Counted from the first letter of the stretch, positions 33,601 to 43,843 are shown. The stretch: DNA of 64,000 nt from Candidatus Aalborgicola danicus (GCA_016703945.1 JADJBC010000008.1:1-64000), one strand, 5' to 3'. Notes: a model not told the origin generated them from the sequence alone. A program made the numbers and translations.

Positions 33601-36600
33601 GAATTCAAGATGTCTAGATGCCGCAGCTCTCTGAGTGCTACCGACACCGGAGCCAGATCCGCAGCCTGTGTGCTGATGGTCGCCAACAGGTGTTGCAGGC
33701 GCCCAATCGCCTGACCATGCTGAACATGCCAAGCCTCGACCTGGTCACCGCGGGACAGTTGGCCCAGTGTGATCTGGTGTGCGATGGAATACACATCGTC
33801 CCGCGCACTTGCGCGGGCCTGGGTTTGCCACAAAGTGTCGGTTGGCAGGCGGTTGATTTGAGCGCGCCATTCGGTCAGGCACAACTCAGCCTCAATGCCG
33901 AAATAGGCCCGCGCCGCCTGTTCCAAACCGGTATTGGCGGCTTGCGCCAGGTCCACCAAATCCAGGGCCGGAAAGATAAACTCCAGTGCCGTCAGGTTTT
34001 GCGCCAATGTTGCCTCGACGCCGGCGTTCACCAGCGTCTCGGTGGATCGTTGCCAGCTGTCTTGGGCCGTTTGTGGCAACCATGTCGACAGGTTGGCACG
34101 CAACTCGCGCGCAGCCGGCTGGTAACGCTGGATCAGTGTTGGCATGTCAGCGCCCTGGGCTCGAATGCGCAGCATCCAGCGTGAGGCCCGTTGGGCGATG
34201 GAAATCAATTTGGCCAACAGATCCAACTGCAGCTTGGCGTCAACTTTATAGTCCAGTGCGTCGAGCTGGTCCCACAAGGGCTCCAAATCAAAAATCTCAC
34301 GGGCCAGTGTAAAAGCCCGCACCACATCGGCGGTCACCGCCCCGGCTTCAGCGGCAATGAAATTGACAAAGGTTGCCCCGGTGCGATTGAGTACCGTGTT
34401 GGTAATGTAGGTGGCGATAATTTCGCGCTTCAGGGGATGCACATCAATGGCGGCAGCAAATTTTTCGGTCAAAACTTGCGGGAAGTAGGCTTTGAGTGCG
34501 CGGCCAAAGAAAGGGTCGTCCGGCAGGTTGCTGGCCACCAGCTCGTCAAACGCCGACATCTTGGCATAGGCCAGCACCACGGCGTTTTCAGGAGCCGTCA
34601 GGCCCACTTTGCGGGCACGGCGCTTGGCAATCTCGTCATCGGTCGGCAAAAATTCGATGGCGCGGTTCAGGCGGTTGCTGCCTTCGAGCCACTGCATCAG
34701 CCGTTGCTGCCCGTCCAGAACATACATCGGGCGGTGTGTGGCAATGTCCAGCGCCTGGGTCTGGTAGTAGTTGTCCTGCAACACCAGGTGGCCCACCTCG
34801 TCGGTCATGGACGCCAACAGATCGTTGCGCTGCTTCAGCGTCAGGTCGCCCGCTTCGACCACACTGCCCAACAAAATCTTGATGTTGACTTCGTGGTCCG
34901 AGCAATCCACGCCGGCCGAGTTGTCAATGGCATCGGTGTAGATCAGGCCACCTTTTTGTGCGTATTCGATGCGACCATTCTGTGTGCATCCCAGGTTGCC
35001 ACCTTCGGCCACGACCTTGCAGCGCAGTTCGCTGCCATTGACGCGGAAGGCGTCACTGGCCTTGTCGCCGACCTGGGCATGGGTCTCGAAGCTGGCTTTT
35101 ACGTAGGTGCCAATGCCGCCGTTGTACAACAGGTCCACCGGTGCCTGCAGAATGGCCTTCAGCAGCTCCAGCGGTGGCAGCTCTTCGGCCGTGATGCCGA
35201 TGATGGCACGCGCCTCGGGGCTCAGCACAATCGACTTGGCCGTGCGCGGATACACACCACCGCCTTGCGAGATCAAGCTCTTGTCGTAGTCGTCCCAGCT
35301 GGAGCGTGGCAGGCTGAACAGGCGCTGGCGCTCGGCAAAGGAGCGTGCCACATCCGGATTCGGGTCAATAAAGATATGCCGGTGGTCAAAGGCCACGACC
35401 AGCTTGATCTGCTCGGACAGCAGCATGCCGTTGCCAAACACGTCGCCCGACATGTCGCCAATGCCAGCCACGGTGAAGGGTGTCGTCTGGGTGTTTACTC
35501 CCAGCGAACGGAAGTGGCGTTTGACAGCCTCCCAGGCGCCGCGTGCGGTGATGCCCATCTTCTTGTGGTCGTAACCGACCGAGCCGCCCGATGCAAACGC
35601 GTCACCCAGCCAGAAGCCGTAGTCAGCGGAGACGCCATTGGCGATGTCGGAGAAGGTGGCCGTGCCCTTGTCGGCCGCCACCACCAGGTAGGGGTCATCC
35701 ACATCGTGGCGCACCACATCGCCGGGCGGCACCACGGTGCCCTTGACCACGTTGTCGGTGATGTCCAACAGGCCCGACAGGAACAGCTTGTAGCAGGCAA
35801 TACCCTCGGCCATAAAAGCCTCGCGGTCCGTGGCCGGTGGTGCATTCTTCAACACAAAACCACCCTTGGAGCCGACCGGCACAATGACGGTGTTCTTGAC
35901 CTGCTGGGCCTTGACCAGACCCAGGATTTCGGTGCGGAAGTCTTCGCGGCGGTCCGACCAGCGCAGGCCACCCCGCGCCACCTTGCCACCACGCAGGTGC
36001 ACGCCTTCAACCCGGGGTGAATAGACCCAGATTTCGAACAGCGGCTTGGGCGCGGGAACACCCGGCACTTCACGCGGATTGAGCTTGAGGCTCAAATAAG
36101 GTTTGGACAGCCCGTCGGTCGTGGTCTGCCACAGGTTGGTGCGCAGCGTTGCGATCACGGTGGAGACAAATTGGCGCAGGATGCGGTCTTCGTCCAGACT
36201 GGCGACCTTGCCAAGATCGGCATCAATCTGGGCTCGGATTTGCTGTTGCACGGCTTTGCGATCGCTGGTCAGGGACGGATCAAACCGCACCATGAACAGG
36301 TCGGCAATGGCCTGTGCAATGCCTGCGTTTTTGTTGAGCGTGGCCTCGATATAACTCTGGCTAAAGGCAAACCCCAGTTGTTTGAAGTAACGGGTGTAGG
36401 CGCGCAAGACCGCAATCGAGCGGGCGTCGAGCCGTGTCACCAGAACCAGGCGGTTCAGGTTGTCACTTTCCACTTCACCGCGCCAGGCTTGGGCAAACAA
36501 GGCCTCAAAGCGCTCCTTGACAGTAGCCAGGTCGGTGTCAGCCGGCAATTGCAGACCCAGATCGTGTATCCACAATGCGTCACCATTGCTGCCAATGCGG

Positions 36601-38369
36601 TAGGGGTGCTCGTCCAGCACGCGGGCGCCCATACGTTCCAGCACGGGCAGTGAGTCCGACAGGGCCACCTTGGAGAGGTTGTAAATCTTCAAGCGCAACA
36701 TGCCGGCTTCGGCGTTGAGGGGCCGGTACAACTTGACCGCCATGGGTGAAGTGGGCGACAGACCGACCAACATGTCGGCATCTTCTGCCGCAACCAGTGC
36801 AGAAAAGTCCTCACGATAAGAGGTGGGAAACGCATCGGCAAACCGGTGGGCCAGTGCCAGACCCGGGCCCTCGCCGTGGGCACGCAGCAGCTCGGCTGTG
36901 CATTCGTCTTCCCAACGCTGGGTCAGGCGTGCAATCCGGGCTTCCAGCGCCTGAAGGCCGACGTTCTGGGGCGCGTTGTCCTTGGAGCGAACCATGTAGT
37001 GAATGCGCGCCAGCGGGCTGTCCGTCAGCATGGGCGTGAACTCGATGGACTGGCCATCCAGTGCCACCATCAGTTCGTTGCCGATTTTGATGCGCAGCTC
37101 GGTGTTGAAGCGGTCGCGGGGCACAAATACCAGGGCCGACGTAAAGCGGCCAAACGGGTCACGACGCAGGAACAGCCGGGTGCGCTGGCGCTCTTGCAAG
37201 CGCAGGATGCCGATGGCGTGGTCAGTCAAGGTGGCGGTGTCGATCTGGAACAGTTCGTCGCGGGGGTAGACATCCAGAATGGACTGCAGTGATTTGGCGG
37301 CGTGGCTGTCAGGCACCACGCCGGCCGCTTCCATAACGGCCGCAATACGGCTGCGCACCTGGGGAATCTCGCCCACCGCCGCCGTGTAGGCAGTGGCGGT
37401 GTACAGGCCCAGGAAGCGGGCTTCACCTACCACCTGGCCGCTTTCGTCGAAACGCTTAACGGCCACATAGTCCAGCCAGGCCGGGCGGTGCACCGTGGCC
37501 CGGGTCATGGCCTTGGTAACCAGCACCAATTCGCTGGAGGCCAGCAGGGCGATGGCTTCGGGGGGCAAACGGGTCTCCAGCGTCTGCACCGACCCGCGCA
37601 AAATGCCAAGGCCGGTCTCGGGTTTGGCCACCAAGCTGACCACATCACCGTCGCGTTTGAGGTCATAGTCCCGCGCGCCGAGGAACGTGAAGTGCCGGTC
37701 TTCGAGCCAACACAGAAAGTCCACACCCTCTTGACGACCGGTCACCGACAGGGTGGAGCTTGACGCGGCCTGTGCCATGGCACGGGCGCGCTCCAGCATG
37801 GGTTGCCAATCTTGCACTGCAGCGCGGACGTCGCCCAATACGCGCTCCAGCTCGTCGGTGAGCGCCTTCTGGTCTGCGGCGCCGACGATACGGTCACATT
37901 CCACCTGGATCAAGGACTCCACGGGATCGTGCCGACCGGCTGCTTTGGCGGTAGCGGCACTGCTGACATGGAGCACCTTGCCTTGGGCGTCGCGCGTCAC
38001 GCTCATCAGCGGGTGAACAATCCAGTGCGCCGTGCGATTGCGCCTGTTGATGGCCATGGTCACCGAGTCGACCAGGAAGGGCATGTTGTCGTTGACAATT
38101 TGCACCACCGTGTGATCGCTGACAAAACCGTCTTCAGCCAGTGTCGGGTTAAACACCCGGATCTTGGCCGTGTTGGCGGGGCGGGCCACGTCCAGCAAAC
38201 GCCAGTGGGCATTGGCGATGGCAAACAGGCTGGCCGGGCCACGTGCCTGCAATTCGTCGGGGTCGGTGTTGTCGAAATAGGCGCTTACAAAATCGGTAAG
38301 GCGACTGGAAGCAGGGCCTGCATGTTCTTGGGTGTAGGACAGCAGCTCTGCGAGCACGGAATGGGTCAT
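33597..38369 (-). CDS. gdhB: NAD-specific glutamate dehydrogenase, large type
   Basis: A 1590-residue enzyme of the 180-kDa NAD-GDH class that converts glutamate to 2-oxoglutarate and ammonia. The long N-terminal regulatory part includes ACT-like segments (VVQIVNDNMPFLVDSVTMAIN). The catalytic core lies around residues 770-1130, with LRWSDRREDFRTEILGLVKAQ, VPVGSKGGFVLKNAP (substrate Lys region), VAGIGDMSGDVFGNGML (dinucleotide loop) and VVAEGGNLGCTQNGRIEYA. The length is normal for the class and no break was seen. ATG 38369 (MTHSVLAEL) was chosen over an upstream frame start at 38531. It links amino acid breakdown to the TCA cycle. Confidence 0.95.
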   Translation of the reverse strand: MTHSVLAELLSYTQEHAGPASSRLTDFVSAYFDNTDPDELQARGPASLFAIANAHWRLLDVARPANTAKIRVFNPTLAEDGFVSDHTVVQIVNDNMPFLVDSVTMAINRRNRTAHWIVHPLMSVTRDAQGKVLHVSSAATAKAAGRHDPVESLIQVECDRIVGAADQKALTDELERVLGDVRAAVQDWQPMLERARAMAQAASSSTLSVTGRQEGVDFLCWLEDRHFTFLGARDYDLKRDGDVVSLVAKPETGLGILRGSVQTLETRLPPEAIALLASSELVLVTKAMTRATVHRPAWLDYVAVKRFDESGQVVGEARFLGLYTATAYTAAVGEIPQVRSRIAAVMEAAGVVPDSHAAKSLQSILDVYPRDELFQIDTATLTDHAIGILRLQERQRTRLFLRRDPFGRFTSALVFVPRDRFNTELRIKIGNELMVALDGQSIEFTPMLTDSPLARIHYMVRSKDNAPQNVGLQALEARIARLTQRWEDECTAELLRAHGEGPGLALAHRFADAFPTSYREDFSALVAAEDADMLVGLSPTSPMAVKLYRPLNAEAGMLRLKIYNLSKVALSDSLPVLERMGARVLDEHPYRIGSNGDALWIHDLGLQLPADTDLATVKERFEALFAQAWRGEVESDNLNRLVLVTRLDARSIAVLRAYTRYFKQLGFAFSQSYIEATLNKNAGIAQAIADLFMVRFDPSLTSDRKAVQQQIRAQIDADLGKVASLDEDRILRQFVSTVIATLRTNLWQTTTDGLSKPYLSLKLNPREVPGVPAPKPLFEIWVYSPRVEGVHLRGGKVARGGLRWSDRREDFRTEILGLVKAQQVKNTVIVPVGSKGGFVLKNAPPATDREAFMAEGIACYKLFLSGLLDITDNVVKGTVVPPGDVVRHDVDDPYLVVAADKGTATFSDIANGVSADYGFWLGDAFASGGSVGYDHKKMGITARGAWEAVKRHFRSLGVNTQTTPFTVAGIGDMSGDVFGNGMLLSEQIKLVVAFDHRHIFIDPNPDVARSFAERQRLFSLPRSSWDDYDKSLISQGGGVYPRTAKSIVLSPEARAIIGITAEELPPLELLKAILQAPVDLLYNGGIGTYVKASFETHAQVGDKASDAFRVNGSELRCKVVAEGGNLGCTQNGRIEYAQKGGLIYTDAIDNSAGVDCSDHEVNIKILLGSVVEAGDLTLKQRNDLLASMTDEVGHLVLQDNYYQTQALDIATHRPMYVLDGQQRLMQWLEGSNRLNRAIEFLPTDDEIAKRRARKVGLTAPENAVVLAYAKMSAFDELVASNLPDDPFFGRALKAYFPQVLTEKFAAAIDVHPLKREIIATYITNTVLNRTGATFVNFIAAEAGAVTADVVRAFTLAREIFDLEPLWDQLDALDYKVDAKLQLDLLAKLISIAQRASRWMLRIRAQGADMPTLIQRYQPAARELRANLSTWLPQTAQDSWQRSTETLVNAGVEATLAQNLTALEFIFPALDLVDLAQAANTGLEQAARAYFGIEAELCLTEWRAQINRLPTDTLWQTQARASARDDVYSIAHQITLGQLSRGDQVEAWHVQHGQAIGRLQHLLATISTQAADLAPVSVALRELRHLDILNS

Positions 38370-38548
38370 TGTGGGCTCCGAATAGTTCTTTTGGATGTGG
38401 CGGATTCTAGGCTTGCCCAGGGCTTCTGGATACGTCTTGCCAGGCCGATTCATGGCCTTATGCAAGAGTCGCATTACTTCGCAGTGTGGCTTTGGAGGCG
38501 CGCCACGCGCTACCATCGCAGCCTTGCCCATTCCAGCCGTTCAAGACC

Positions 38549-39745
38549 ATGCCACTTCAATTTGCGACCCGACTGAACAACGTCGAAACCTCCGCCATCC
38601 GCGAACTTTTCAAACTGCTGGGCAAGCCCGGCATCATCAGCTTTGCCGGCGGCTTTCCCGACCCCGCCATGTTTGACGTGGAGGGCATTCGTGAAGCCGT
38701 CAACACCGCACTGACGCACGAGGCGGGCGCCACACTGCAATACGGCGCCACCGAAGGCCACAATCCGCTGCGTGAACAACTGGCCGCCTTCATGGGTGCC
38801 AAGGGTGTGCAAGACCTGGCACCAGACCAACTGATCGTCACCACCGGCAGCCAACAAGGCCTGGACCTGCTGGGCAAAACCATGATCAGCCCGGGCGACA
38901 AGGTGATTGTGGAGGGCCCCACCTTCCTGGCCACCATCCAGTGTTTCCGCCTGTATGGTGCAGAACTGATCAGCGCGCCAATTGATGCCAACGGCGTGCA
39001 GGTCGACAAACTCGAAGCGTTGATTGCCGAACACAAACCCAAGTTCGTCTACCTGATTCCCACCTTTGGCAACCCCAGCGGCGCCATGCTCAGCCTGGAG
39101 CGCCGCAAACGTGTGCTGGAGCTGGCCGTGCAGTACCAGACGCTGATCGTGGAAGACGACCCCTATGGCGATCTGTATTTCAACGCCGCACCGCCGCCAT
39201 CATTGCTGGCCCTGAGCGCCGGTGTGCCCGGCAGCCGCGAGCTGCTGGCCCACTGCGGATCGCTGAGCAAGGTGCTGAGCCCCGGCCTGCGCGTGGGCTG
39301 GATGATTGCCCCGCCCGAGTTGCTGGCCAAGGCCACCATGTGCAAACAGTTCAGCGATGCCCACACCAGCACCTTCGCCCAGGCCACCGCTGCGCAGTAC
39401 CTGAAGGCCGGCCGCATGCCCGCCACGCTGGCCCATGTGCGCAAGGTGTATGCCGAGCGCGCGCTGGCCATGGGCAACGCCCTGCGCAAAGAGCTGGGCG
39501 ATGCCATTGATTTTGTGCAACCCCAGGGCGGCCTGTTTGTGTGGGCGCGGCTGACCGGTGCAAATGGCAAGGTGAAGGACGGTGCCGAACTGGCCAAGCG
39601 CGCGATTGACAAGGGCGTGGCCTTTGTGCCGGGTGCGCCGTTTTATGCGTCCAACCCGGATCTCTCCACGCTGCGGCTGAGTTTTGCGACGGCGGATGTG
39701 GCGAAGATTGAAGAGGGAGTGGGGCGGTTGGGGCAGGCTATTTAG
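38549..39745 (+). CDS. PLP-dependent aminotransferase, class I/II
   Basis: A 398-residue fold-type I aminotransferase of the LysN/ARO8-like group (the family includes 2-aminoadipate transaminase). ELFKLLGKPGIISFAGGFPD is the characteristic N-terminus. YGATEGHNPLREQLAAFM and TTGSQQGLDLLGK bind the cofactor, PTFGNPSG contacts it, and the Schiff-base Lys is in CGSLSKVLSPGLRVGWM. No GntR domain precedes it. It is divergent from the glutamate dehydrogenase, which could re-oxidise the glutamate it makes; that link is inference. A tyrosine or branched-chain role is possible. Confidence 0.9.
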   Translation: MPLQFATRLNNVETSAIRELFKLLGKPGIISFAGGFPDPAMFDVEGIREAVNTALTHEAGATLQYGATEGHNPLREQLAAFMGAKGVQDLAPDQLIVTTGSQQGLDLLGKTMISPGDKVIVEGPTFLATIQCFRLYGAELISAPIDANGVQVDKLEALIAEHKPKFVYLIPTFGNPSGAMLSLERRKRVLELAVQYQTLIVEDDPYGDLYFNAAPPPSLLALSAGVPGSRELLAHCGSLSKVLSPGLRVGWMIAPPELLAKATMCKQFSDAHTSTFAQATAAQYLKAGRMPATLAHVRKVYAERALAMGNALRKELGDAIDFVQPQGGLFVWARLTGANGKVKDGAELAKRAIDKGVAFVPGAPFYASNPDLSTLRLSFATADVAKIEEGVGRLGQAI

Positions 39746-39787
39746 ACTTCGTTTTCGCTGAGAGTCTTGACTACATTCGTGGTGGCA

Positions 39788-39860
39788 GAGTTTGGGGCAG
39801 TGGCCCGCGCCTCATCGTGTCAAACGCCCACAAATCGGCGCGGACCACTGCCCCAAACTC
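39788..39860. repeat. Long inverted repeat (23-bp arms, 27-base loop)
   Basis: The arm at 39788-39810 (GAGTTTGGGGCAGTGG-c-CCGCGC) and its complement at 39838-39860 differ at one position, giving a strong hairpin 43 bases after the aminotransferase stop. No T-run follows, so it is not a plain Rho-independent terminator. The rest of the gap 39746-40043 shows nothing else recognisable. Confidence 0.75.
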
Positions 39861-40043
39861 AGCGGGTGGGGTGGTTGGATGTCGGTGGGAGCGGGGACTG
39901 GCTGGTCCGGGGCGTTTCCTGCCGACCGCCAACGCCAGCTTTCGGGTGAGTCAATTTCATGAATTTGACGGCCGGCCAACCTCAATTCACAGACTTCGGC
40001 TTGGTGCTTTGTGACCATGACGAGCATGAACGTAACATCAAGG

Positions 40044-40403
40044 CTATTTCTTCGATGCCGGCATCGCCTTCAAATCGGCGAATGGATTGAAGGTGGTGGT
40101 TGGCACGACATTGCCACTATCGCTGCGCCCCTCCATGTCTTTGATCTTCGAATGTTCATTTTCGTGGCAGTACGTGCAGAGCAGTTCCCAATTGCTGCCA
40201 TCAGGTCGGTTGTCGTGGTGGTTATTGTTCTTGTGATGCACTTCCAGTAATTGCAGATTGGCATGATCGAACGTGCGCGCACAACGTCCGCAGACCCAAG
40301 GAAACAGTTTCAGCGCCTGTGCCCGGTAGCCCTGCTCTCTTTTTTCTGCGCTACGTCGTGCCTCAAGGATAAGACGATCGAGACGTTCATTGGTTTGTGA
40401 CAT
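40044..40403 (-). CDS. yajD: HNH endonuclease, YajD-like
   Basis: A 119-residue HNH nuclease. The zinc-type knuckles are CGRCARTFD and CTYCHENEHSK. The catalytic HH-N-H core is LLEVHHKNNNHHDNRPDGSNWELLC. It matches YajD of enterobacteria in length and in the N-terminal LDRLILEARRSAEKREQGYRAQALKLFPWVC. The biological role is unknown. It stands alone, with poorly characterised DNA on its 5' side. Confidence 0.87.
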   Translation of the reverse strand: MSQTNERLDRLILEARRSAEKREQGYRAQALKLFPWVCGRCARTFDHANLQLLEVHHKNNNHHDNRPDGSNWELLCTYCHENEHSKIKDMEGRSDSGNVVPTTTFNPFADLKAMPASKK

Positions 40404-41232
40404 CGCCAGCTGCTGCCTTTCAGTTGCGGGAATGCTGTTTAGGTTACGACGAAATCCGACTGCAAGCTTGGCGATATTTGTTAGCGACGGTCAGTACGCG
40501 TAAAAAAGGCGGCCAAGCGCGATTTTCAGTTGTCAGACTGTCAAACTGAAGGTCAGCAATGGAGCGAAACATAATTCAGTTGAGGGGCGCAAGCTGCCGC
40601 TGACGACGGTCCGGTATCGGGTAAGCCAGCTTCATAATTTCCGAGACCAGTAAGCCGCAGTTCGGGTCGGACGCCTGTGTGCCCATTGCAGACGGCCACG
40701 CCCTTGAAGACCTGACGTTCGCAGGTTCGACCGAAAGGAGAGGGTCGGCCGCTGCGGCGTGCGATGACGCTCAAGCATGCGACCCAGACGACATCTGTCG
40801 ATGTTGTATTTTTGCTCCAACGCATTGATGACAGTATTGAAGATGGCTCAACCGTCCAAACACTCCGATGCTATACACGTAAGCCGGATGAGTCGGCAAT
40901 GATGCTGACAAAAGCCGGTACCCGAGGATTGCTCCGACTGCTGGGTCTGCTCGGCCTAATGGTGCTGCTTGGCATGCTGTCTTTTTGATACGCATGCCGA
41001 CGCCGCCATCATTGATCATTGATGGCGGTCAGCCACAGCCCGAGTTCGTACCACTGGCCTCGCATTTCGCAGTACTCGATGATGCCATCGTCCACTTGTC
41101 GCTGGCCGATGGCGGCCACACTTCCCTGATCACGGGCCGAGTATTGCCCTTTGCCTCGCGCGCCACCCTTTGCTTACAATGCAGGCCTTACACAACACCA
41201 CCTCTGAGTACTTCACTTGGGGTTGCCGCCAC
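40404..41232. other. 829-base stretch without a supported gene
   Basis: Frames exist on both strands here (for example minus 40553-40825 and plus 40764-40988, the latter ending in a hydrophobic Leu-rich tail), but none has a recognisable domain, ribosome-binding site or conserved partner. The piece 40560-40760 looks like decayed coding DNA or an intergenic repeat. The final part is the presumed promoter region of the THI5-type kinase. Confidence 0.5.
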
Positions 41233-43089
41233 ATGCCCCAGAGACTGGTCTTTTTTATTGGGCTGCTTGTCATGGCTAGCCAGAGCGCATTGGCGGCCTC
41301 ATCACCCATCAATGTGACCCTGCAACTCAACTGGCTGCACCAGTTTGAGTTTGCGGGTTATTACGCCGCACTGCACAAAGGCTTCTACAAAGACGCGGGG
41401 CTGGAGGTCACACTGAAAGAAGGTTCGCCAAATATTTCACCGATTGACGAGGTGACGCAGGGGCGCGCCGATTTTGGGGTTTCTTCCTCCGGCCTGGTTA
41501 AATCGTATCTGGAAGGCAAACCCGTGATAGTCCTGGCGCCTATCTTCCAGCATTCGCCTGAAGTTTTGCTGAGTCTTGATCCAAAAATAAAAACGCCCTC
41601 GGATGTTGCCCGAGCCGGGGCCATTGGCCTGCAACCGGGTGATGAAAGTCTCGACCTCAAAGCGATGTTCGTGAACGAAGGCATTGCGCTGGACAAACTC
41701 AAGGTCGATACGGAAGCCAATGGACTGAAGGATCTGCTGGCGGGAAAAATCGTCGCGATGAATGCCTATCTTTCCAACGAACCGTTTATTCTGCAAAAAC
41801 GCGGCATTGCCTACCGAGTAATCGATCCCAATCAATACGGCATGGATTTCTACAACGGCGTTTTGTTCACCAGCCGCACCGCGGAAAAGGCGCAGCCTGA
41901 AGTGGTTTCAGCCTTTCGCCGCGCGACCCTCAAGGGCTGGGAATATGCGCTGGCCCACCAGGACGAGGTCATCGGGCTCATTCTGGCCGGGTACAACACG
42001 CAGGAAAAAAGCCGCGACTATCTGATTTTCGAAGCCAAAACGCTGGCGGATTTGATTGGCGCGGACGTGATTCAGATTGGGCACAGCAACCCGGGGCGCT
42101 GGCGGCATATAGTTGAAACGTATGCCAAATTCGGCATCATCAAATTCAACTACAGCCTGGACGGGTTTTTCTACGACCCCAATCCGCCGCCGCCAGATAT
42201 GACCTGGCTCTATCGTCTGTTGGCTGCAACCTTACTGGTTGGGAGCGTCGTTGCAGCTATTGCGGTTTATATTCATCGCATAAATCGCAAGCTGCAAACC
42301 ACGCAGGCTCACCTCGTCGATTCAGAGCGACGTGCGGACGCTGGTCAGCAGCGTGCGCTGGAAGCACTGGCGGCCCAGCAGCAGTTCATCGCCATGGTGT
42401 CGCACGAGTTCCGCTCACCCCTGGCGGTGATCGACATCTCAGCGCAGTTGCTGGCCAAAAAACCTGTAGTGCAGACGGACAGCAAGGCCGCCACCCTAGT
42501 CACAAGAATCCGCCGCGGCACCGTGCGCCTAGCGCAGTTTCTGGACACCTGCCTGACGCAAGATCGATTGCGCGACACCGGACTACTACTCAAGCCCGCT
42601 GCGCTGGACTTGGCTGCGCTCGCCGGTGCGGCCAGTGAGGGCGCGCAACTGTTGGCGGACCATCATCGGATCGTGACCGAAGTGCAGCCGGATCTGCCGC
42701 CATTGCAGGGGGACGCGGAGCTTCTACGCATCCTGCTGGCCAACCTGCTGAGCAATGCCGTCAAGTATTCCTCCCCGGCGAGCGAAATCCGCTTGCGGGT
42801 GACGAATGTTGGCGACAGGCATATCCTCGAAATCATCGACCATGGCTGCGGCATCCCGGCCGATGAGGTATCTCATATTTTCGAGAAATACCGCCGTGGC
42901 CGCCTGGCCGCAGGCACGCCCGGCGCAGGCCTGGGCCTGGCCTTGTGCTGGCAGATTGTTCAACTGCATGGCGGGCACATCCACGTCGACAGCACGCAAG
43001 GTGTTGGCACGCGGGTCGTCGTTGAGTTTCCGGCAGAATCGAGCGCCGATGCCCAAACTTCGCAGTTCGCCGACCTGCCACCCACCTGA
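41233..43089 (+). CDS. Histidine kinase with periplasmic THI5/NMT1 sensor domain
   Basis: A 618-residue membrane kinase. After a signal peptide (LVFFIGLLVMASQSALAA) comes a periplasmic substrate-binding domain of the NMT1/THI5 type (VTLQLNWLHQFEFAGYYAAL, GADFGVSSSGLV-like stretch, LSLDPKIKTPSDVARAGAIG). A membrane helix follows (YRLLAATLLVGSVVAAIAVYI), then HisKA (AMVSHEFRSPLAVIDISAQ) and HATPase (LLANLLSNAVKYSS, IIDHGCGIPADEV, PGAGLGLAL). The ligand is probably a thiamine-pyrimidine-like or other small molecule, but that is inference from the fold. It is paired with the next gene (4-base gap). Confidence 0.9.
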   Translation: MPQRLVFFIGLLVMASQSALAASSPINVTLQLNWLHQFEFAGYYAALHKGFYKDAGLEVTLKEGSPNISPIDEVTQGRADFGVSSSGLVKSYLEGKPVIVLAPIFQHSPEVLLSLDPKIKTPSDVARAGAIGLQPGDESLDLKAMFVNEGIALDKLKVDTEANGLKDLLAGKIVAMNAYLSNEPFILQKRGIAYRVIDPNQYGMDFYNGVLFTSRTAEKAQPEVVSAFRRATLKGWEYALAHQDEVIGLILAGYNTQEKSRDYLIFEAKTLADLIGADVIQIGHSNPGRWRHIVETYAKFGIIKFNYSLDGFFYDPNPPPPDMTWLYRLLAATLLVGSVVAAIAVYIHRINRKLQTTQAHLVDSERRADAGQQRALEALAAQQQFIAMVSHEFRSPLAVIDISAQLLAKKPVVQTDSKAATLVTRIRRGTVRLAQFLDTCLTQDRLRDTGLLLKPAALDLAALAGAASEGAQLLADHHRIVTEVQPDLPPLQGDAELLRILLANLLSNAVKYSSPASEIRLRVTNVGDRHILEIIDHGCGIPADEVSHIFEKYRRGRLAAGTPGAGLGLALCWQIVQLHGGHIHVDSTQGVGTRVVVEFPAESSADAQTSQFADLPPT

Positions 43090-43093
43090 TGCC

Positions 43094-43843
43094 ATGAGTC
43101 CAAAACCCTCGTCCAGCCCGAGCGCTGACAGGACGGCCCACATTGCGGTTGTCGAAGATGATCGTGATCTGCGCGAACTGACCGTTGAATTCCTGCAAGA
43201 CCAAGGCTACGCCGTTTGGGGTTTCGAGTCCGCCGAGGCGCTTTACCGCCACCTTGCGACGCATCCGGTCGATGTCGTGGTGCTGGACATTGGCTTGCCC
43301 GGCGAAGACGGCCTGAGTGTGGCGCGCCATTTGCGCAGCTTGCCCCACATGCGCATCATTATCCTCAGCGCCCGCGTATCAGAAGCCGACCGGCGTGCCG
43401 GGCTGCTGGCTGGCGCCGAGCGCTATTTGATCAAGCCCATCATTCTGGAAGAACTCGCCTTCAGCGTCGAAGCCGAACTGGCACGCGCCGCCGTCGGTCG
43501 TGCCAGGCCAGCAGAGACTGCCGTGATGGCCCCGGTGTCCGAATTGTGGCTTCTCGATAAGCATAGTTGGGGCATCACGGCACCGGGCGGCGCAAGCATG
43601 GTCTTGTCCGCTCGGGAATTCGCCTTTCTGAGTTGTCTCATGGCGGCCTGTACAAAAACAATTGGGCAGGACACCGTCGTGGCCAACGTTTATCCCGGCA
43701 AAGTGCCCAGCCGCCACGAGCGCATGGACGTGTTGCTGTCGCGCCTGCGCAAGAAATGTGTGGACCGTCTGGGGCTTGTGTTGCCGGTGAAGACGGTTTA
43801 CCAAGTTGGCTACGTCTTTACGGCGGCGGCGCAACTCGGATAA
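43094..43843 (+). CDS. OmpR-like response regulator
   Basis: A 249-residue regulator: receiver domain with AVVEDDRDLRELTVEFL, the phospho-accepting Asp in VVVLDIGLPGEDG, IIILSARVS and YLIKPI. A C-terminal winged-helix-like domain follows (MVLSAREFAFLSCLMAA, MDVLLSRLRKKCVDRLG, VKTVYQVGYVF). It is the cognate partner of the THI5-type kinase directly upstream. A longer frame from 42806 exists but lies inside the kinase gene. Confidence 0.9.
   Translation: MSPKPSSSPSADRTAHIAVVEDDRDLRELTVEFLQDQGYAVWGFESAEALYRHLATHPVDVVVLDIGLPGEDGLSVARHLRSLPHMRIIILSARVSEADRRAGLLAGAERYLIKPIILEELAFSVEAELARAAVGRARPAETAVMAPVSELWLLDKHSWGITAPGGASMVLSAREFAFLSCLMAACTKTIGQDTVVANVYPGKVPSRHERMDVLLSRLRKKCVDRLGLVLPVKTVYQVGYVFTAAAQLG

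Noticed and set aside
33618..36020. Long plus-strand open frames opposite the glutamate dehydrogenase gene
   Set aside because: They are antisense shadows of a high-G+C gene; no domain, ribosome-binding site or sensible codon pattern, while the minus strand encodes an intact well-known enzyme.
39788..39860. Integron attC site
   Set aside because: The hairpin lacks the RYYYAAC/GTTRRRY core sites and no integrase or cassette array is present.
40553..40988. Opposing small ORFs, one with a Leu-rich hydrophobic tail
   Set aside because: No ribosome-binding site, no homology I recognise and no conserved neighbour; treated as uncharacterised DNA rather than a gene.
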